64,000 bases of DNA from assembly GCF_024730785.1 (NCBI RefSeq), contig NZ_CP102830.1:1178001-1242000 (forward strand), in the 5' to 3' direction. The first letter of the stretch is position 1, and each line of letters begins with the position of its first letter. A program made the position numbers and the translations under genes. The notes below the pieces were generated by a model. It worked only from the letters and a program-made list of their open reading frames with translations, had not been told where the DNA came from and searched no databases. The DNA is from Pseudomonas sp. LS44. GTDB lineage: Bacteria; Pseudomonadota; Gammaproteobacteria; Pseudomonadales; Pseudomonadaceae. Positions 1-7,531 of this stretch are shown here, in pieces.

Positions 1-1
1 G

Positions 2-2596
2 AAGAACGGCCGCCCGCAGCGCGAGCAGGGCTACACCTATTCCTTCGACATGCTCGGCGAAGCGGCGCTGACCGCCGCCGACGCCGAGAAGTACATGGCC
101 GACTACCGCAAGGCCATCGACACCGTCGGCGCCGAGCCGCAGGTCGGCCCCGGCCCGCGGCCGTCGATCTCGATCAAGCTGTCCGCCCTGCACCCGCGCT
201 ACGAAGTGGCGCAGCGCGAGCGTGTGCTCACCGAGCTGTTCGCCAACGTCCGCGAGCTGGCGATCCGCGCGCGCAAGCTGGATGTCGGCATCTCCGTCGA
301 CGCCGAGGAAGCCGATCGCCTGGAGCTGTCGCTGGAGCTGTACGAGAAGCTCATGCGCGACCCGGCCATCGCCGGCTGGGGCGAGTTCGGCCTGGTGGTG
401 CAGGCCTATTCCAAGCGCTGCCTGCCGGTGCTGGTGTGGCTGACCCTGCTGGGCAAGGAGCTCGGCGCCAAGATGCCGCTGCGCCTGGTCAAGGGCGCCT
501 ACTGGGACAGCGAGATCAAGCAGTGCCAGCAGTGGGGCCTGGATGGCTACCCGGTGTTCACCCGCAAGGAAGGCACCGACACCTCCTATCTGGCCTGCGC
601 GCGCTACCTGCTCTCGGAGTTCACCCGCGGGGTGATCTACCCGCAGTTCGCCAGCCACAACGCCCACACCGTCAGCTGCATCCTGGCCATGGCCGCCGAG
701 GCCAAGGGCCGCACCGGTGAGGAGCGTAATTTCGAGTTTCAGCGCCTGCACGGCATGGGCGATGCGTTGTACGACACCATCCTCGAGCAACACCGCAAGA
801 ACGTGCGCATCTACGCCCCGGTCGGCGCGCACAAGGACCTGCTGCCCTATCTGGTCCGCCGCCTGCTGGAGAACGGCGCCAACTCGTCGTTCGTCCACCA
901 GCTGGTCGACCCCAGCGTGCCGGTGGCGTCCCTGATCGATCATCCGGTGACGCAACTGCGCAAGTTCACAACCCTCGCTAATGACAAGATCGTGCTCCCG
1001 GCAGAGCTGTTCGGCGCGGCGCGGCAAAACTCCCAAGGCCTCAACATGAACATCCAGACCCAGTGGACCGAACTGGAGCGCGCCTACCAGCCGCACCTCA
1101 ATCGTCAATGGCAAGCCGCGCCGGTGATCAATGGGCAGGCCCTGCCTGGCACCGCGCAAGAAGTGCGCTGCCCTTATGAGCTGAGCCGGTTGGTCGGCAC
1201 CGCGCAGTTCGCCAGTGCCGCCCAGGCCAAGCAGGCCATGGAGGCGCTGAGCGCCGCCTGGCCGCGCTGGAATGCCACCCCGGTCGATGCGCGCGCGGCG
1301 ATCCTCGAACGTCTGGCCGACCTGCTGGAAAGCTATCGTGCCGAGCTGATGGCGCTGTGCACCCTGGAAGCCGGCAAGAGCCTGCAGGATGGCATCGACG
1401 AAGTGCGCGAGGCGGTCGACTTCTGCCGCTACTACGCCCAGCAGGCGCGCCTGCGCCTCGGCCGCGAGGAGCTGCAAGGGCCGACCGGCGAGCGCAACGA
1501 GCTGTTCCACGAAGGTCGCGGCGTGTTCGCCTGCGTCAGCCCGTGGAACTTCCCGCTGGCCATCTACCTCGGGCAGATCAGCGCCGCGCTGGTGGCCGGC
1601 AACTGCGTGTTGGCCAAGCCGGCCGAGCAGACCAGCCTGATCGCCGCGCGCGCCCTGGAACTGCTGTTCGAAGCCGGCCTGCCGCAGGACGTGATCGCCT
1701 TCCTGCCCGGCGACGGTGCCACCCTCGGCGGCGTGTTCTGCCGCGACGCGCGTCTGGCCGGGGTGTGCTTCACCGGCTCCACCGACACCGCGCGGGTCAT
1801 CAACCGCCAACTGGCCGAGAAAGACGGCCCGATCGCCGCGCTGATCGCCGAGACCGGCGGCCAGAACGCCATGATCGTCGACTCCACCGCGCTGCCCGAG
1901 CAGGTGGTCAAGGACGCCGTGCAGTCGGCCTTCACCAGCGCCGGCCAGCGCTGCTCGGCGTTGCGCGTGCTGTACGTGCAGGCGGACATCGCCGAGCGGG
2001 TCATCGACCTGATCAAGGGCGCCATGGCCGAGTTGAAGATCGGCCCGACCCACCTGCGTGAAAGCGACGTCGGCCCGGTGATCGACGCCGAAGCCCGCGC
2101 TGGCCTGCTGGCGCATATCCAGCAGCTGAAAGGCGCGGGCAAGCTGATTGCCGAAGCCGAGCTGCCGGCCGGTCTGGACGGCCACTTCGTCGCCCCGGTG
2201 GCGTTCGAGATCGCTGGCATTCACGAGTTGAAGAAGGAAAACTTCGGCCCGGTACTGCACCTCGTGCGCTTCCAGGCCAGCGAGCTGGAGCAGGTGGTCG
2301 CGGCGATCAACGCCACCGGTTACGGCCTGACCCTCGGCGTGCACAGCCGTAATGAGGAAACCGCGCGGCGCATCGAGGCGCTGGCGCGGGTCGGCAACCT
2401 CTATGTCAACCGCAACCAGATCGGCGCGGTGGTCGGCGTCCAGCCGTTCGGCGGCTGCGGCCTGTCCGGCACCGGGCCGAAGGCCGGTGGGCCGAGCTAC
2501 CTGTTGCGCTTCGTCAACGAACGCAGCACCTCGGTGAACACCACCGCGGTCGGTGGCAACGCCTCGCTGCTGTCGCTGGGCGACGCGGAGTCGTAA
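2..2596 (+). CDS. putA: Bifunctional proline dehydrogenase / P5C dehydrogenase PutA (5' truncated)
   Basis: PutA oxidises proline to glutamate in two steps, an FAD-dependent proline dehydrogenase and an NAD-dependent aldehyde dehydrogenase. The window opens inside the gene: the frame is open from base 2 and the first Met, at base 50, lies within conserved PRODH sequence (YTYSFDMLGEAALTAAD), so it is not the start. About 864 codons are visible, against roughly 1,310 in pseudomonad PutA; the N-terminal DNA-binding part and the start of the barrel lie outside. PRODH landmarks are RLVKGAYWDSEIK near 484-520 and YLVRRLLENGANSSF near 847-891. The aldehyde dehydrogenase half shows SPWNFPLA, the catalytic Glu in AETGGQNA, and the catalytic Cys (codon 1952-1954) in SAGQRCSA. 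It is followed in tandem by the proline permease gene. Confidence 0.97.
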   Translation, partial: KNGRPQREQGYTYSFDMLGEAALTAADAEKYMADYRKAIDTVGAEPQVGPGPRPSISIKLSALHPRYEVAQRERVLTELFANVRELAIRARKLDVGISVDAEEADRLELSLELYEKLMRDPAIAGWGEFGLVVQAYSKRCLPVLVWLTLLGKELGAKMPLRLVKGAYWDSEIKQCQQWGLDGYPVFTRKEGTDTSYLACARYLLSEFTRGVIYPQFASHNAHTVSCILAMAAEAKGRTGEERNFEFQRLHGMGDALYDTILEQHRKNVRIYAPVGAHKDLLPYLVRRLLENGANSSFVHQLVDPSVPVASLIDHPVTQLRKFTTLANDKIVLPAELFGAARQNSQGLNMNIQTQWTELERAYQPHLNRQWQAAPVINGQALPGTAQEVRCPYELSRLVGTAQFASAAQAKQAMEALSAAWPRWNATPVDARAAILERLADLLESYRAELMALCTLEAGKSLQDGIDEVREAVDFCRYYAQQARLRLGREELQGPTGERNELFHEGRGVFACVSPWNFPLAIYLGQISAALVAGNCVLAKPAEQTSLIAARALELLFEAGLPQDVIAFLPGDGATLGGVFCRDARLAGVCFTGSTDTARVINRQLAEKDGPIAALIAETGGQNAMIVDSTALPEQVVKDAVQSAFTSAGQRCSALRVLYVQADIAERVIDLIKGAMAELKIGPTHLRESDVGPVIDAEARAGLLAHIQQLKGAGKLIAEAELPAGLDGHFVAPVAFEIAGIHELKKENFGPVLHLVRFQASELEQVVAAINATGYGLTLGVHSRNEETARRIEALARVGNLYVNRNQIGAVVGVQPFGGCGLSGTGPKAGGPSYLLRFVNERSTSVNTTAVGGNASLLSLGDAES

Positions 2597-3147
2597 GTAG
2601 TAGCCCGGATTGCAATCCGGGGCAGCGGTTCCGAGAAATCCCGGATTGCATCCGGGCTACGCAAGCGAGCGCTGTAAAGTTGGAAGGACCTGGCGGGAGA
2701 GGGCGGTGCTGCCGGTTTTCCCTCTCACCGGCCCCTCTCCCACAAGTGGGAGAGGGGAGTGCCTGGCAGGATGCCTTGGCTTTTGTCCCCCCACTTCCGT
2801 TTACGGGAGAGGGTTAATCTGTAGCCCGGATGGCATCGGGGCCTGACTGATTGGTATCCGATTCGTAGGGTGGGTTAGCCGTAGGCGTAACCCACCAGCT
2901 TTGCTGGACGCCGGTGGATTACGCCGCTACGCGGCTAAGCCACCAAAGCGGCCAGATCGACGCTTTTTGTCCCCTCTCCCGTTTACGGGAGAGGGTTAGG
3001 GAGAGGGGCGTTTTACCCTTTCCTTCGGCCCCTCTCCCATTCATGGGCGAGGGGGGTTAGCCCGCCACAAGCGGGCATTTGTGCCAACCCATGTCGCGGA
3101 CTATCCGTCGCGGCGCAATAACAACAACTCGAGAGGGTAATCCCCCC
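2597..3147. repeat. Repeat-packed putA-putP intergenic region
   Basis: These 551 bases hold no credible gene. They are built from short palindromes also found elsewhere in the window. A GTAGCCCGGAT/ATCCGGGCTAC pair lies at 2600-2660, three bases after the putA stop, with a single copy at 2821-2841. CCCCTCTCCC/GGGAGAGGGG hairpins lie at 2732-2757, 2971-2996 and about 3028-3055. A GGGTGGGTTA/TAACCCACC hairpin lies at 2868-2896, followed by a related one at about 2913-2943. The putP ribosome-binding site GAGAGGG (3131-3137) ends the region. Confidence 0.85.
2600..2660. repeat. REP-like paired palindrome next to the putA stop
   Basis: GTAGCCCGGATTGCAATCCG and CCGGATTGCATCCGGGCTAC form a paired hairpin beginning 3 bases after the putA stop. 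Placed there it may protect or terminate the putA transcript. It belongs to the family also found at 7444, 13071 and 45610. Confidence 0.88.
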
Positions 3148-4638
3148 ATGACAGCCAGCACCCCCATGCTGATCACTTTCGTGGTGTACATCGCCGCGAT
3201 GGTTCTCATCGGCCTGTACGCCTATCTGCGCACCAAGAACCTGTCCGACTACATCCTCGGCGGCCGCAGCCTCGGTGCCTTCGTCACCGCGCTGTCCGCC
3301 GGCGCCTCCGACATGAGCGGCTGGCTGCTGATGGGCCTGCCCGGCGCGATCTTCCTCGCCGGTATCTCGGAAAGCTGGATCGCCATCGGCCTGATCGTCG
3401 GCGCCTACCTCAACTGGCTGTTCGTCGCTGGTCGCCTGCGCGTGCAGACCGAGCACGCCGGCAACGCCCTGACCCTGCCGGACTACTTCACCAACCGCTT
3501 CGAGGACAACAGCAAGATCCTGCGCATCTTCGCCGCGGTGGTGATCCTGGTGTTCTTCACCATCTACTGCGCCTCCGGCATCGTCGCCGGCGCGCGCCTG
3601 TTCGAGAGCACCTTCGGCCTGTCCTACGGGACCGCGCTGTGGGCCGGTGCCGCGGCGACCATCGCCTACACCTTCATCGGCGGCTTCCTGGCGGTGAGCT
3701 GGACCGACACCGTGCAGGCGACGCTGATGATCTTCGCCCTGATCCTCACCCCGGTCATCGTGCTGCTCGCCACCGGCGGCGTCGATCCGACCATTGCCGC
3801 CATCGAGCTGAAGGACGCCGCCAACCTCGACATGCTCAAGGGCGCCAGCTTCGTCGGCGTGATCTCGCTGATGGCCTGGGGCCTGGGCTACTTCGGCCAG
3901 CCGCACATCCTCGCGCGCTTCATGGCCGCCGAGTCGGTGAAGGCCATCCCGGCCGCCCGGCGCATCTCCATGACCTGGATGATCCTCTGCCTGGCCGGCG
4001 CCGTGGCCGTGGGCTTCTTCGGCATCGCCTACTTCTCCGCGCATCCGGATCAGGCTGGCGCGGTGGGCGAGAACCCCGAGCGGGTGTTCATCGAACTGGC
4101 CAAGATCCTGTTCAACCCGTGGATCGCCGGCATCCTGCTGTCCGCCATCCTCGCCGCGATCATGAGCACCCTGAGCTGCCAGCTGCTGGTGTGCTCCAGC
4201 GCGCTGACCGAGGACTTCTACAAATCCTTCCTGCGCAAGGACGCCAGCCAGACCGAGCTGGTCTGGGTCGGCCGCGCCATGGTCCTGCTGGTCGCGCTGA
4301 TCGCCATCGGCCTGGCCGCCAACCCGGATAACCGCGTGCTCGGCCTGGTGTCCTACGCCTGGGCCGGCTTCGGCGCCGCCTTCGGCCCGGTGGTGATCCT
4401 CTCCCTGCTGTGGAAGGGCATGACCCGCAACGGCGCGCTGGCCGGCATGCTGGTCGGCGCGGTCACCGTGATCGTGTGGAAGAACTGGATCGGCCTGGGC
4501 CTGTACGAAATCATCCCCGGCTTCATCCTCGCCACCCTCGCCATCCTGATCTTCAGCCGCATCGGCAACGGCCCGTCGCCGACCATGCTGAAGAACTTCG
4601 ACGAGGCCGAGCAGGAATACCAGGACGCGCATATCTGA
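3148..4638 (+). CDS. putP: Sodium/proline symporter PutP
   Basis: Inner-membrane Na+/proline symporter of the SSS family, importing the substrate for PutA. The ATG at 3148 is chosen over an upstream in-frame start at 3079 because GAGAGGG lies 10 bases ahead of it and the protein then begins as PutP proteins do (MTASTPMLITFVVYIAAMVLIG). This gives 496 residues, the usual length. About a dozen hydrophobic segments run through the protein. Family landmarks are YILGGRSLGAFVTALSAGASDMSGW near residues 34-58, the sodium-site region, and AWGLGYFGQPHILARFMA in the middle. It follows putA in the same orientation across a repeat-rich spacer. An intrinsic terminator follows at 4754-4780, so its transcript probably ends before the LysR gene. 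Confidence 0.97.
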   Translation: MTASTPMLITFVVYIAAMVLIGLYAYLRTKNLSDYILGGRSLGAFVTALSAGASDMSGWLLMGLPGAIFLAGISESWIAIGLIVGAYLNWLFVAGRLRVQTEHAGNALTLPDYFTNRFEDNSKILRIFAAVVILVFFTIYCASGIVAGARLFESTFGLSYGTALWAGAAATIAYTFIGGFLAVSWTDTVQATLMIFALILTPVIVLLATGGVDPTIAAIELKDAANLDMLKGASFVGVISLMAWGLGYFGQPHILARFMAAESVKAIPAARRISMTWMILCLAGAVAVGFFGIAYFSAHPDQAGAVGENPERVFIELAKILFNPWIAGILLSAILAAIMSTLSCQLLVCSSALTEDFYKSFLRKDASQTELVWVGRAMVLLVALIAIGLAANPDNRVLGLVSYAWAGFGAAFGPVVILSLLWKGMTRNGALAGMLVGAVTVIVWKNWIGLGLYEIIPGFILATLAILIFSRIGNGPSPTMLKNFDEAEQEYQDAHI

Positions 4639-4753
4639 GTGCGCTCTGTGGCTACAACCGTCGCCGCGGCCTGGTCGCACCGCGGCTGACGGCCTGGAAC
4701 GAGGTCCTTCATGCCTGGTTCCGGGACTCTCCCTCCGCGACCCGATGTGCTTC

Positions 4754-4780
4754 AACCGGCCCCCTGGGCCGGTTTTTTTT
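4754..4780 (+). terminator. Intrinsic terminator after putP
   Basis: A perfect 9-bp stem AACCGGCCC/GGGCCGGTT with a 3-base loop is followed by eight T residues (4773-4780). It lies about 115 bases after the putP stop. Confidence 0.9.
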
Positions 4781-4817
4781 GCCCGGATCGCACTGGTAAA
4801 GCGGCCCGCGATTATTT

Positions 4818-4885
4818 GTAGGAGCGAATTCATTCGCGATGGAGTCGCACGGAGTTGCCCAATTCGCGAATGAATTCGCTCCTAC
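4818..4885. repeat. Long inverted repeat, GTAGGAGCGAATTCATTCGCGA type
   Basis: The left arm GTAGGAGCGAATTCATTCGC and the complementary right arm, ending in GAATTCGCTCCTAC, are separated by about 25 bases. The same element recurs at 19609-19668 and 51521-51580, with degenerate or half copies at 12976-13044 and 22084-22108. It is a dispersed intergenic palindrome of unknown function. Here it lies just beyond the 3' end of the LysR gene and could form a hairpin in that transcript. Confidence 0.85.
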
Positions 4886-4906
4886 GGGTGGTGGGGTGCC
4901 GCCGCT

Positions 4907-5788
4907 TCAGCCCACCTCGCGACCGAGCCAGGCGAGGAAGGCCTTGACCGGCGGATGGCGTTCCCGCCCCGGCACGCACAACGCCGAATAGCCCGCGCCG
5001 GGCACGCTGATTTCCGGCCGGTATTGCTCCAGCAGGCCGCTCGCCACCGACTCCGACACTAGGATCGAACTGGCCAACACCAGGCCCTGGCCGGCAATGG
5101 CCGCCTGCAGCGCGTAGTGCTCCTCGTCGTACTCGCGCTGCGGTGCCCCGACCAGCCAATGCTCGGCGCCGGCCGCCGCGCACCAGGCCTGCCAGCCCAA
5201 GGCATACAGGCCCGAACTGCGCCAGCGCAGGGTGATCAGCGTCGGCAGCTCGTCGCCGAGGCCGGCCACCAGCGTCGGCGAGCCATAGACCGCGAAGCGC
5301 TCGTTGAGCAGGCACTGGCTGTGCAGGGTCGGGTACTGGCCGACGCCGTAGCGGATCGCCAGGTCGACGCTGGCGTCCTGCTGCAGGTCGACCAGCACCG
5401 TGCTGGCATCCAGACGCAGGTTGATGTCCGGGTATTCGGCGTAGAAGCGGCCGAGCCGCGGGATCAGCCACAGCGCGGCGAAGGCCGGGGTGGTGGACAG
5501 CGTCAGGCTGCCGGCGCTGCGTTGCGGGCGCAACTGGTCGAGGGTCTGGGTCACGTCCAGCAAGGCGCCGTGCAGGCTGTCGAACAACCGCTGGCCGCCG
5601 GCGGTCAGGCGCACGCTGCGCGGCAGGCGCTCGAACAGCGGCACGCCGAGCCAGCTTTCCAGGCTGCGGATCTGGTGCGAGACGGCGGTAGGCGTCACCG
5701 CCAGTTCCGCCGCCGCCGCCTTGAAGCTGGACAGGCGCGCGGCGGACTCGAAGGTGCGCAGGGCGGTGAGCGGTAGGTTGGCGAACAT
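4907..5788 (-). CDS. LysR-family transcriptional regulator, GcvA-like
   Basis: A 293-residue LysR-type regulator. The N-terminal winged helix-turn-helix spans roughly residues 5-62 (ALRTFESAARLSSFKAAAAEL, then VTPTAVSHQIRSLE), followed by a periplasmic-binding-protein-like effector domain from about residue 90. The segment LTAGGQRLFDSLHGALLDVTQTLDQL resembles the GcvA subgroup. It is transcribed divergently from the azoreductase gene across 137 bases containing inverted repeats that could be its operator, the classic LysR arrangement; the azoreductase gene is therefore the obvious target. The order putA-putP-LysR-azoreductase matches P. aeruginosa as I recall it. The effector is unknown. Confidence 0.9.
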   Translation of the reverse strand: MFANLPLTALRTFESAARLSSFKAAAAELAVTPTAVSHQIRSLESWLGVPLFERLPRSVRLTAGGQRLFDSLHGALLDVTQTLDQLRPQRSAGSLTLSTTPAFAALWLIPRLGRFYAEYPDINLRLDASTVLVDLQQDASVDLAIRYGVGQYPTLHSQCLLNERFAVYGSPTLVAGLGDELPTLITLRWRSSGLYALGWQAWCAAAGAEHWLVGAPQREYDEEHYALQAAIAGQGLVLASSILVSESVASGLLEQYRPEISVPGAGYSALCVPGRERHPPVKAFLAWLGREVG

Positions 5789-5800
5789 CGTGGCTCCATG

Positions 5801-5825
5801 GGTGAGTTGAATTCACCTTGGTGAA
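5801..5825. promoter_or_regulatory. Candidate LysR operator between the regulator and azoR
   Basis: Two overlapping inverted repeats lie 13-37 bases upstream of the LysR start. One is GGTGA-N7-TCACC (5801-5817) and the other is TTCACC-TT-GGTGAA (5812-5825). LysR proteins usually bind interrupted dyads next to their own start and a divergent target. Assignment to this regulator is inferred from position only. Confidence 0.5.
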
Positions 5826-5925
5826 CTAATCCTCATTTGTCCGCTGTTACGGCTGGCAATAGCTTAGCTCCTGAGTTTCATCCAAACGAAACGCTTGTCG
5901 AATCACGTGGAAAGAGGAGCTTGAG

Positions 5926-6561
5926 ATGAGTCAGATTCTTGCCGTACAAGGCAGCCCGCGAGGCGAACGGTCCCATTCCCGGCGTCTGCTGGAGTCCTTC
6001 CTGCTGGCCTGGCAGACCCAGGACCGTGAGCGCGCGGTGCTGCGCCGCGAGGTCGGCCGGGTGGCCATTGCGCCGATCAACGAGAGTTGGATAGCCGCGG
6101 CCTTCCAGCCAGAGGGCGAGCGTGACGAGGTGATGCAGGCCGACTTGGCCTTGAGCGAAACGCTGGTGGATGAGCTGTTCGCCGCCGACCGCCTGGTGAT
6201 CGCCACGCCCATGTACAACTTCGGCGTGCCCAGCGGGGTGAAGGCCTGGGTCGACCAGGTGGTGCGCATCGGCCGCACCTTCGATTTCGATCCGGGGAAC
6301 CCCCGCAGCCCCTATACGCCGCGTCTGCTCGGCAAGAAGGCGCTGATCGTTACCACCCGTGGCGATCACGGCTACGGGCCGGGTGCAATTTACGCCGCGC
6401 GCAACCACGCCGACACCCACCTGCGCACGGTGCTCGAGTTCATCGGCATCGACGACGTAACGGTGATCGCAGTGGAGGACGACGAATACGGCGGCCAGTC
6501 GTTCGCCGACTCTTACGCCCGCGCCGAGCGCGCTTTGGCCGAGCTGGCCGGGAGCTTCTGA
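5926..6561 (+). CDS. azoR: FMN-dependent NADH-azoreductase
   Basis: Flavodoxin-fold cytoplasmic quinone/azo reductase that uses FMN and NAD(P)H, 211 residues, a normal length. The N-terminal phosphate-binding segment is ILAVQGSPRGERSHSRRL. The flavin-proximal motif TPMYNFGVPSGVKAWVDQVVR lies near residues 95-115, and TTRGDHGYGPG lies where AzoR proteins carry TTRGG-type loops. The start is fixed by AGAGGAG at about 5912-5918 ahead of the ATG. The gene is divergent from a LysR gene that probably regulates it. A decayed SMR efflux gene starts one base after its stop, which suggests the two were once co-transcribed. Confidence 0.93.
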   Translation: MSQILAVQGSPRGERSHSRRLLESFLLAWQTQDRERAVLRREVGRVAIAPINESWIAAAFQPEGERDEVMQADLALSETLVDELFAADRLVIATPMYNFGVPSGVKAWVDQVVRIGRTFDFDPGNPRSPYTPRLLGKKALIVTTRGDHGYGPGAIYAARNHADTHLRTVLEFIGIDDVTVIAVEDDEYGGQSFADSYARAERALAELAGSF

Positions 6562-6562
6562 G

Positions 6563-6757
6563 ATGGCTTGGTTGTTTCTGCTGCTGGCGCGGCGTTCGAG
6601 GTGCTGTTCGCCATACGCCGAGGTTTTCAGCCGGCCGCTGCCGAGCGTGCTGGAGGTCGCCGCCGCGGCGCTCGGCGTGCTGTTGCTGGGCGAGGCGTTG
6701 ACGGCGACCAAGTTGGTCGCCGTCGCCCTGATCGTAGCGGGAGTGGCGGGGTTGTAG
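6563..6757 (+). pseudogene. Remnant of a small multidrug resistance (SMR/SugE-type) efflux gene
   Basis: The frame opens with MAWLFLLLA, typical of SMR N-termini, then loses sense. The expected continuation AAFEVLFAI is readable only in another frame (about 6588-6615). Sense returns as YAEVFSRPLPSVLEV and jumps directly to LGVLLLGEALTATKLVAVALIVAGVAGL, the last transmembrane helix of the family. My reading is one lost base after LLLA, about 11 lost bases before YAE that restore the frame, and an in-frame loss of some 45 residues covering the middle helices. Only 64 codons remain of about 105, so a working four-helix transporter is unlikely. It begins one base after the azoR stop. Confidence 0.75.
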
Positions 6758-7118
6758 TGATGCTCGCCATTTTTTTGAGCGGTGACGGGCCGGCTGGGGA
6801 GGAGCCGGCTGTCGGCCCCCGTGGGAGGTGCCGCGCGCAACCCCGCCTGCTGGCGGCCGCGCTGCGGCCCTCCACTGCCGTGCTCTGAGCAGGCCGGTTT
6901 TTTAGCGGATCACCGGTCATGTGCAGGTCGCAGTCTGCTGCTATGCCTACCAAGACTCTCTGCCGCAGCGAAGCAGCCATGCTGCGTCCGCAGGGTGATA
7001 TGGCAAGTACGCGCAACGTTCGGTCGGACTCGCGGATTCGGAGGAATGGCGGCCCTCCTCTAGGCAATCGCGGCCGACTCGCTGACCGCCATCAATCAAC
7101 CTCGCCAGAGGTAAGACC
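6758..7118. other. Non-coding stretch after the SMR remnant
   Basis: These 361 bases hold no convincing gene. The open frames present lack ribosome-binding sites and recognisable sequence. A GCCGGCT-N6-AGCCGGC hairpin lies near 6789-6808. The stretch ends with the leader of the GYD-domain gene (AGAGG near 7107). Confidence 0.55.
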
Positions 7119-7409
7119 ATGGCAACCTTCATCTCGCTACTGAACTTCACCGACCAGGGCATTCGCTCGGTCAAAGAGTCACCCGATCGTTTCCAAGCCT
7201 TCAAGGCGATGGCCGAGGGGCTGGGGGTGGCCGTCAAGGCCGTCTACTGGACCGTTGGCAGCTATGACCTGCTGGTGGTCACCGAGGGGAGCGACGAGGC
7301 CGCAACCACCGTGCTGTTGAAAGCCGGCTCGCTCGGCAATGTGCGGACGCAGACACTGCGTGGGTTCTCCGAGCAGGAGATCAGGAAAATCATCGGCAAC
7401 ATGCCTTAG
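7119..7409 (+). CDS. GYD-domain protein
   Basis: A 96-residue cytoplasmic protein of the GYD family, small ferredoxin-like-fold proteins named for a Gly-Tyr-Asp signature. Here it reads YWTVGSYDLLVVTEGSDEAA near residues 43-62, in the family position with Ser-Tyr-Asp. The N-terminus MATFISLLNFTDQGIRSVKESPDR is typical (a beta strand, then 'T.QGI..VK.SP.R'). CCAGAGG lies about 10 bases upstream of the ATG. The function of the family is not established. It appears monocistronic, with a REP-like palindrome 35 bases downstream. Confidence 0.85.
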   Translation: MATFISLLNFTDQGIRSVKESPDRFQAFKAMAEGLGVAVKAVYWTVGSYDLLVVTEGSDEAATTVLLKAGSLGNVRTQTLRGFSEQEIRKIIGNMP

Positions 7410-7443
7410 TGGCTGCGGATTAGCCGCTGCGTACTCTGAGTTC

Positions 7444-7506
7444 GTAGCCCGGATGTAATCCGGGGAGCGGGGTTGCCTGCTTTCCCCCGGATTGCATCCG
7501 GGCTAC
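7444..7506. repeat. REP-like paired palindrome, GTAGCCCGGAT type
   Basis: GTAGCCCGGATGTAATCCGG and CCGGATTGCATCCGGGCTAC flank a short GC-rich centre, making an outer and two inner hairpins. It is the same family as 2600-2660, 13071-13131 and 45610-45669. It sits between the convergent GYD gene and the PBP-like gene, whose coding end is at 7532. Confidence 0.88.
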
Positions 7507-7531
7507 CGGGCTGGCGGGAGCGTTACAACAC

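Noticed and set aside
2597..3060. A possible CRISPR array from repeated hairpins
   Set aside because: The repeats are palindromic, belong to different families and lack regular spacers.
3013..4833. A 606-codon open frame on the minus strand opposite putP
   Set aside because: It mirrors the codon structure of putP. The translation is His/Asp/Gly/Gln-rich shadow sequence with no recognisable domain.
6782..7063. Small open frames in the gap before the GYD-domain gene
   Set aside because: There is no ribosome-binding site, the sequences are unlike any protein I recognise, and competing frames overlap on both strands.
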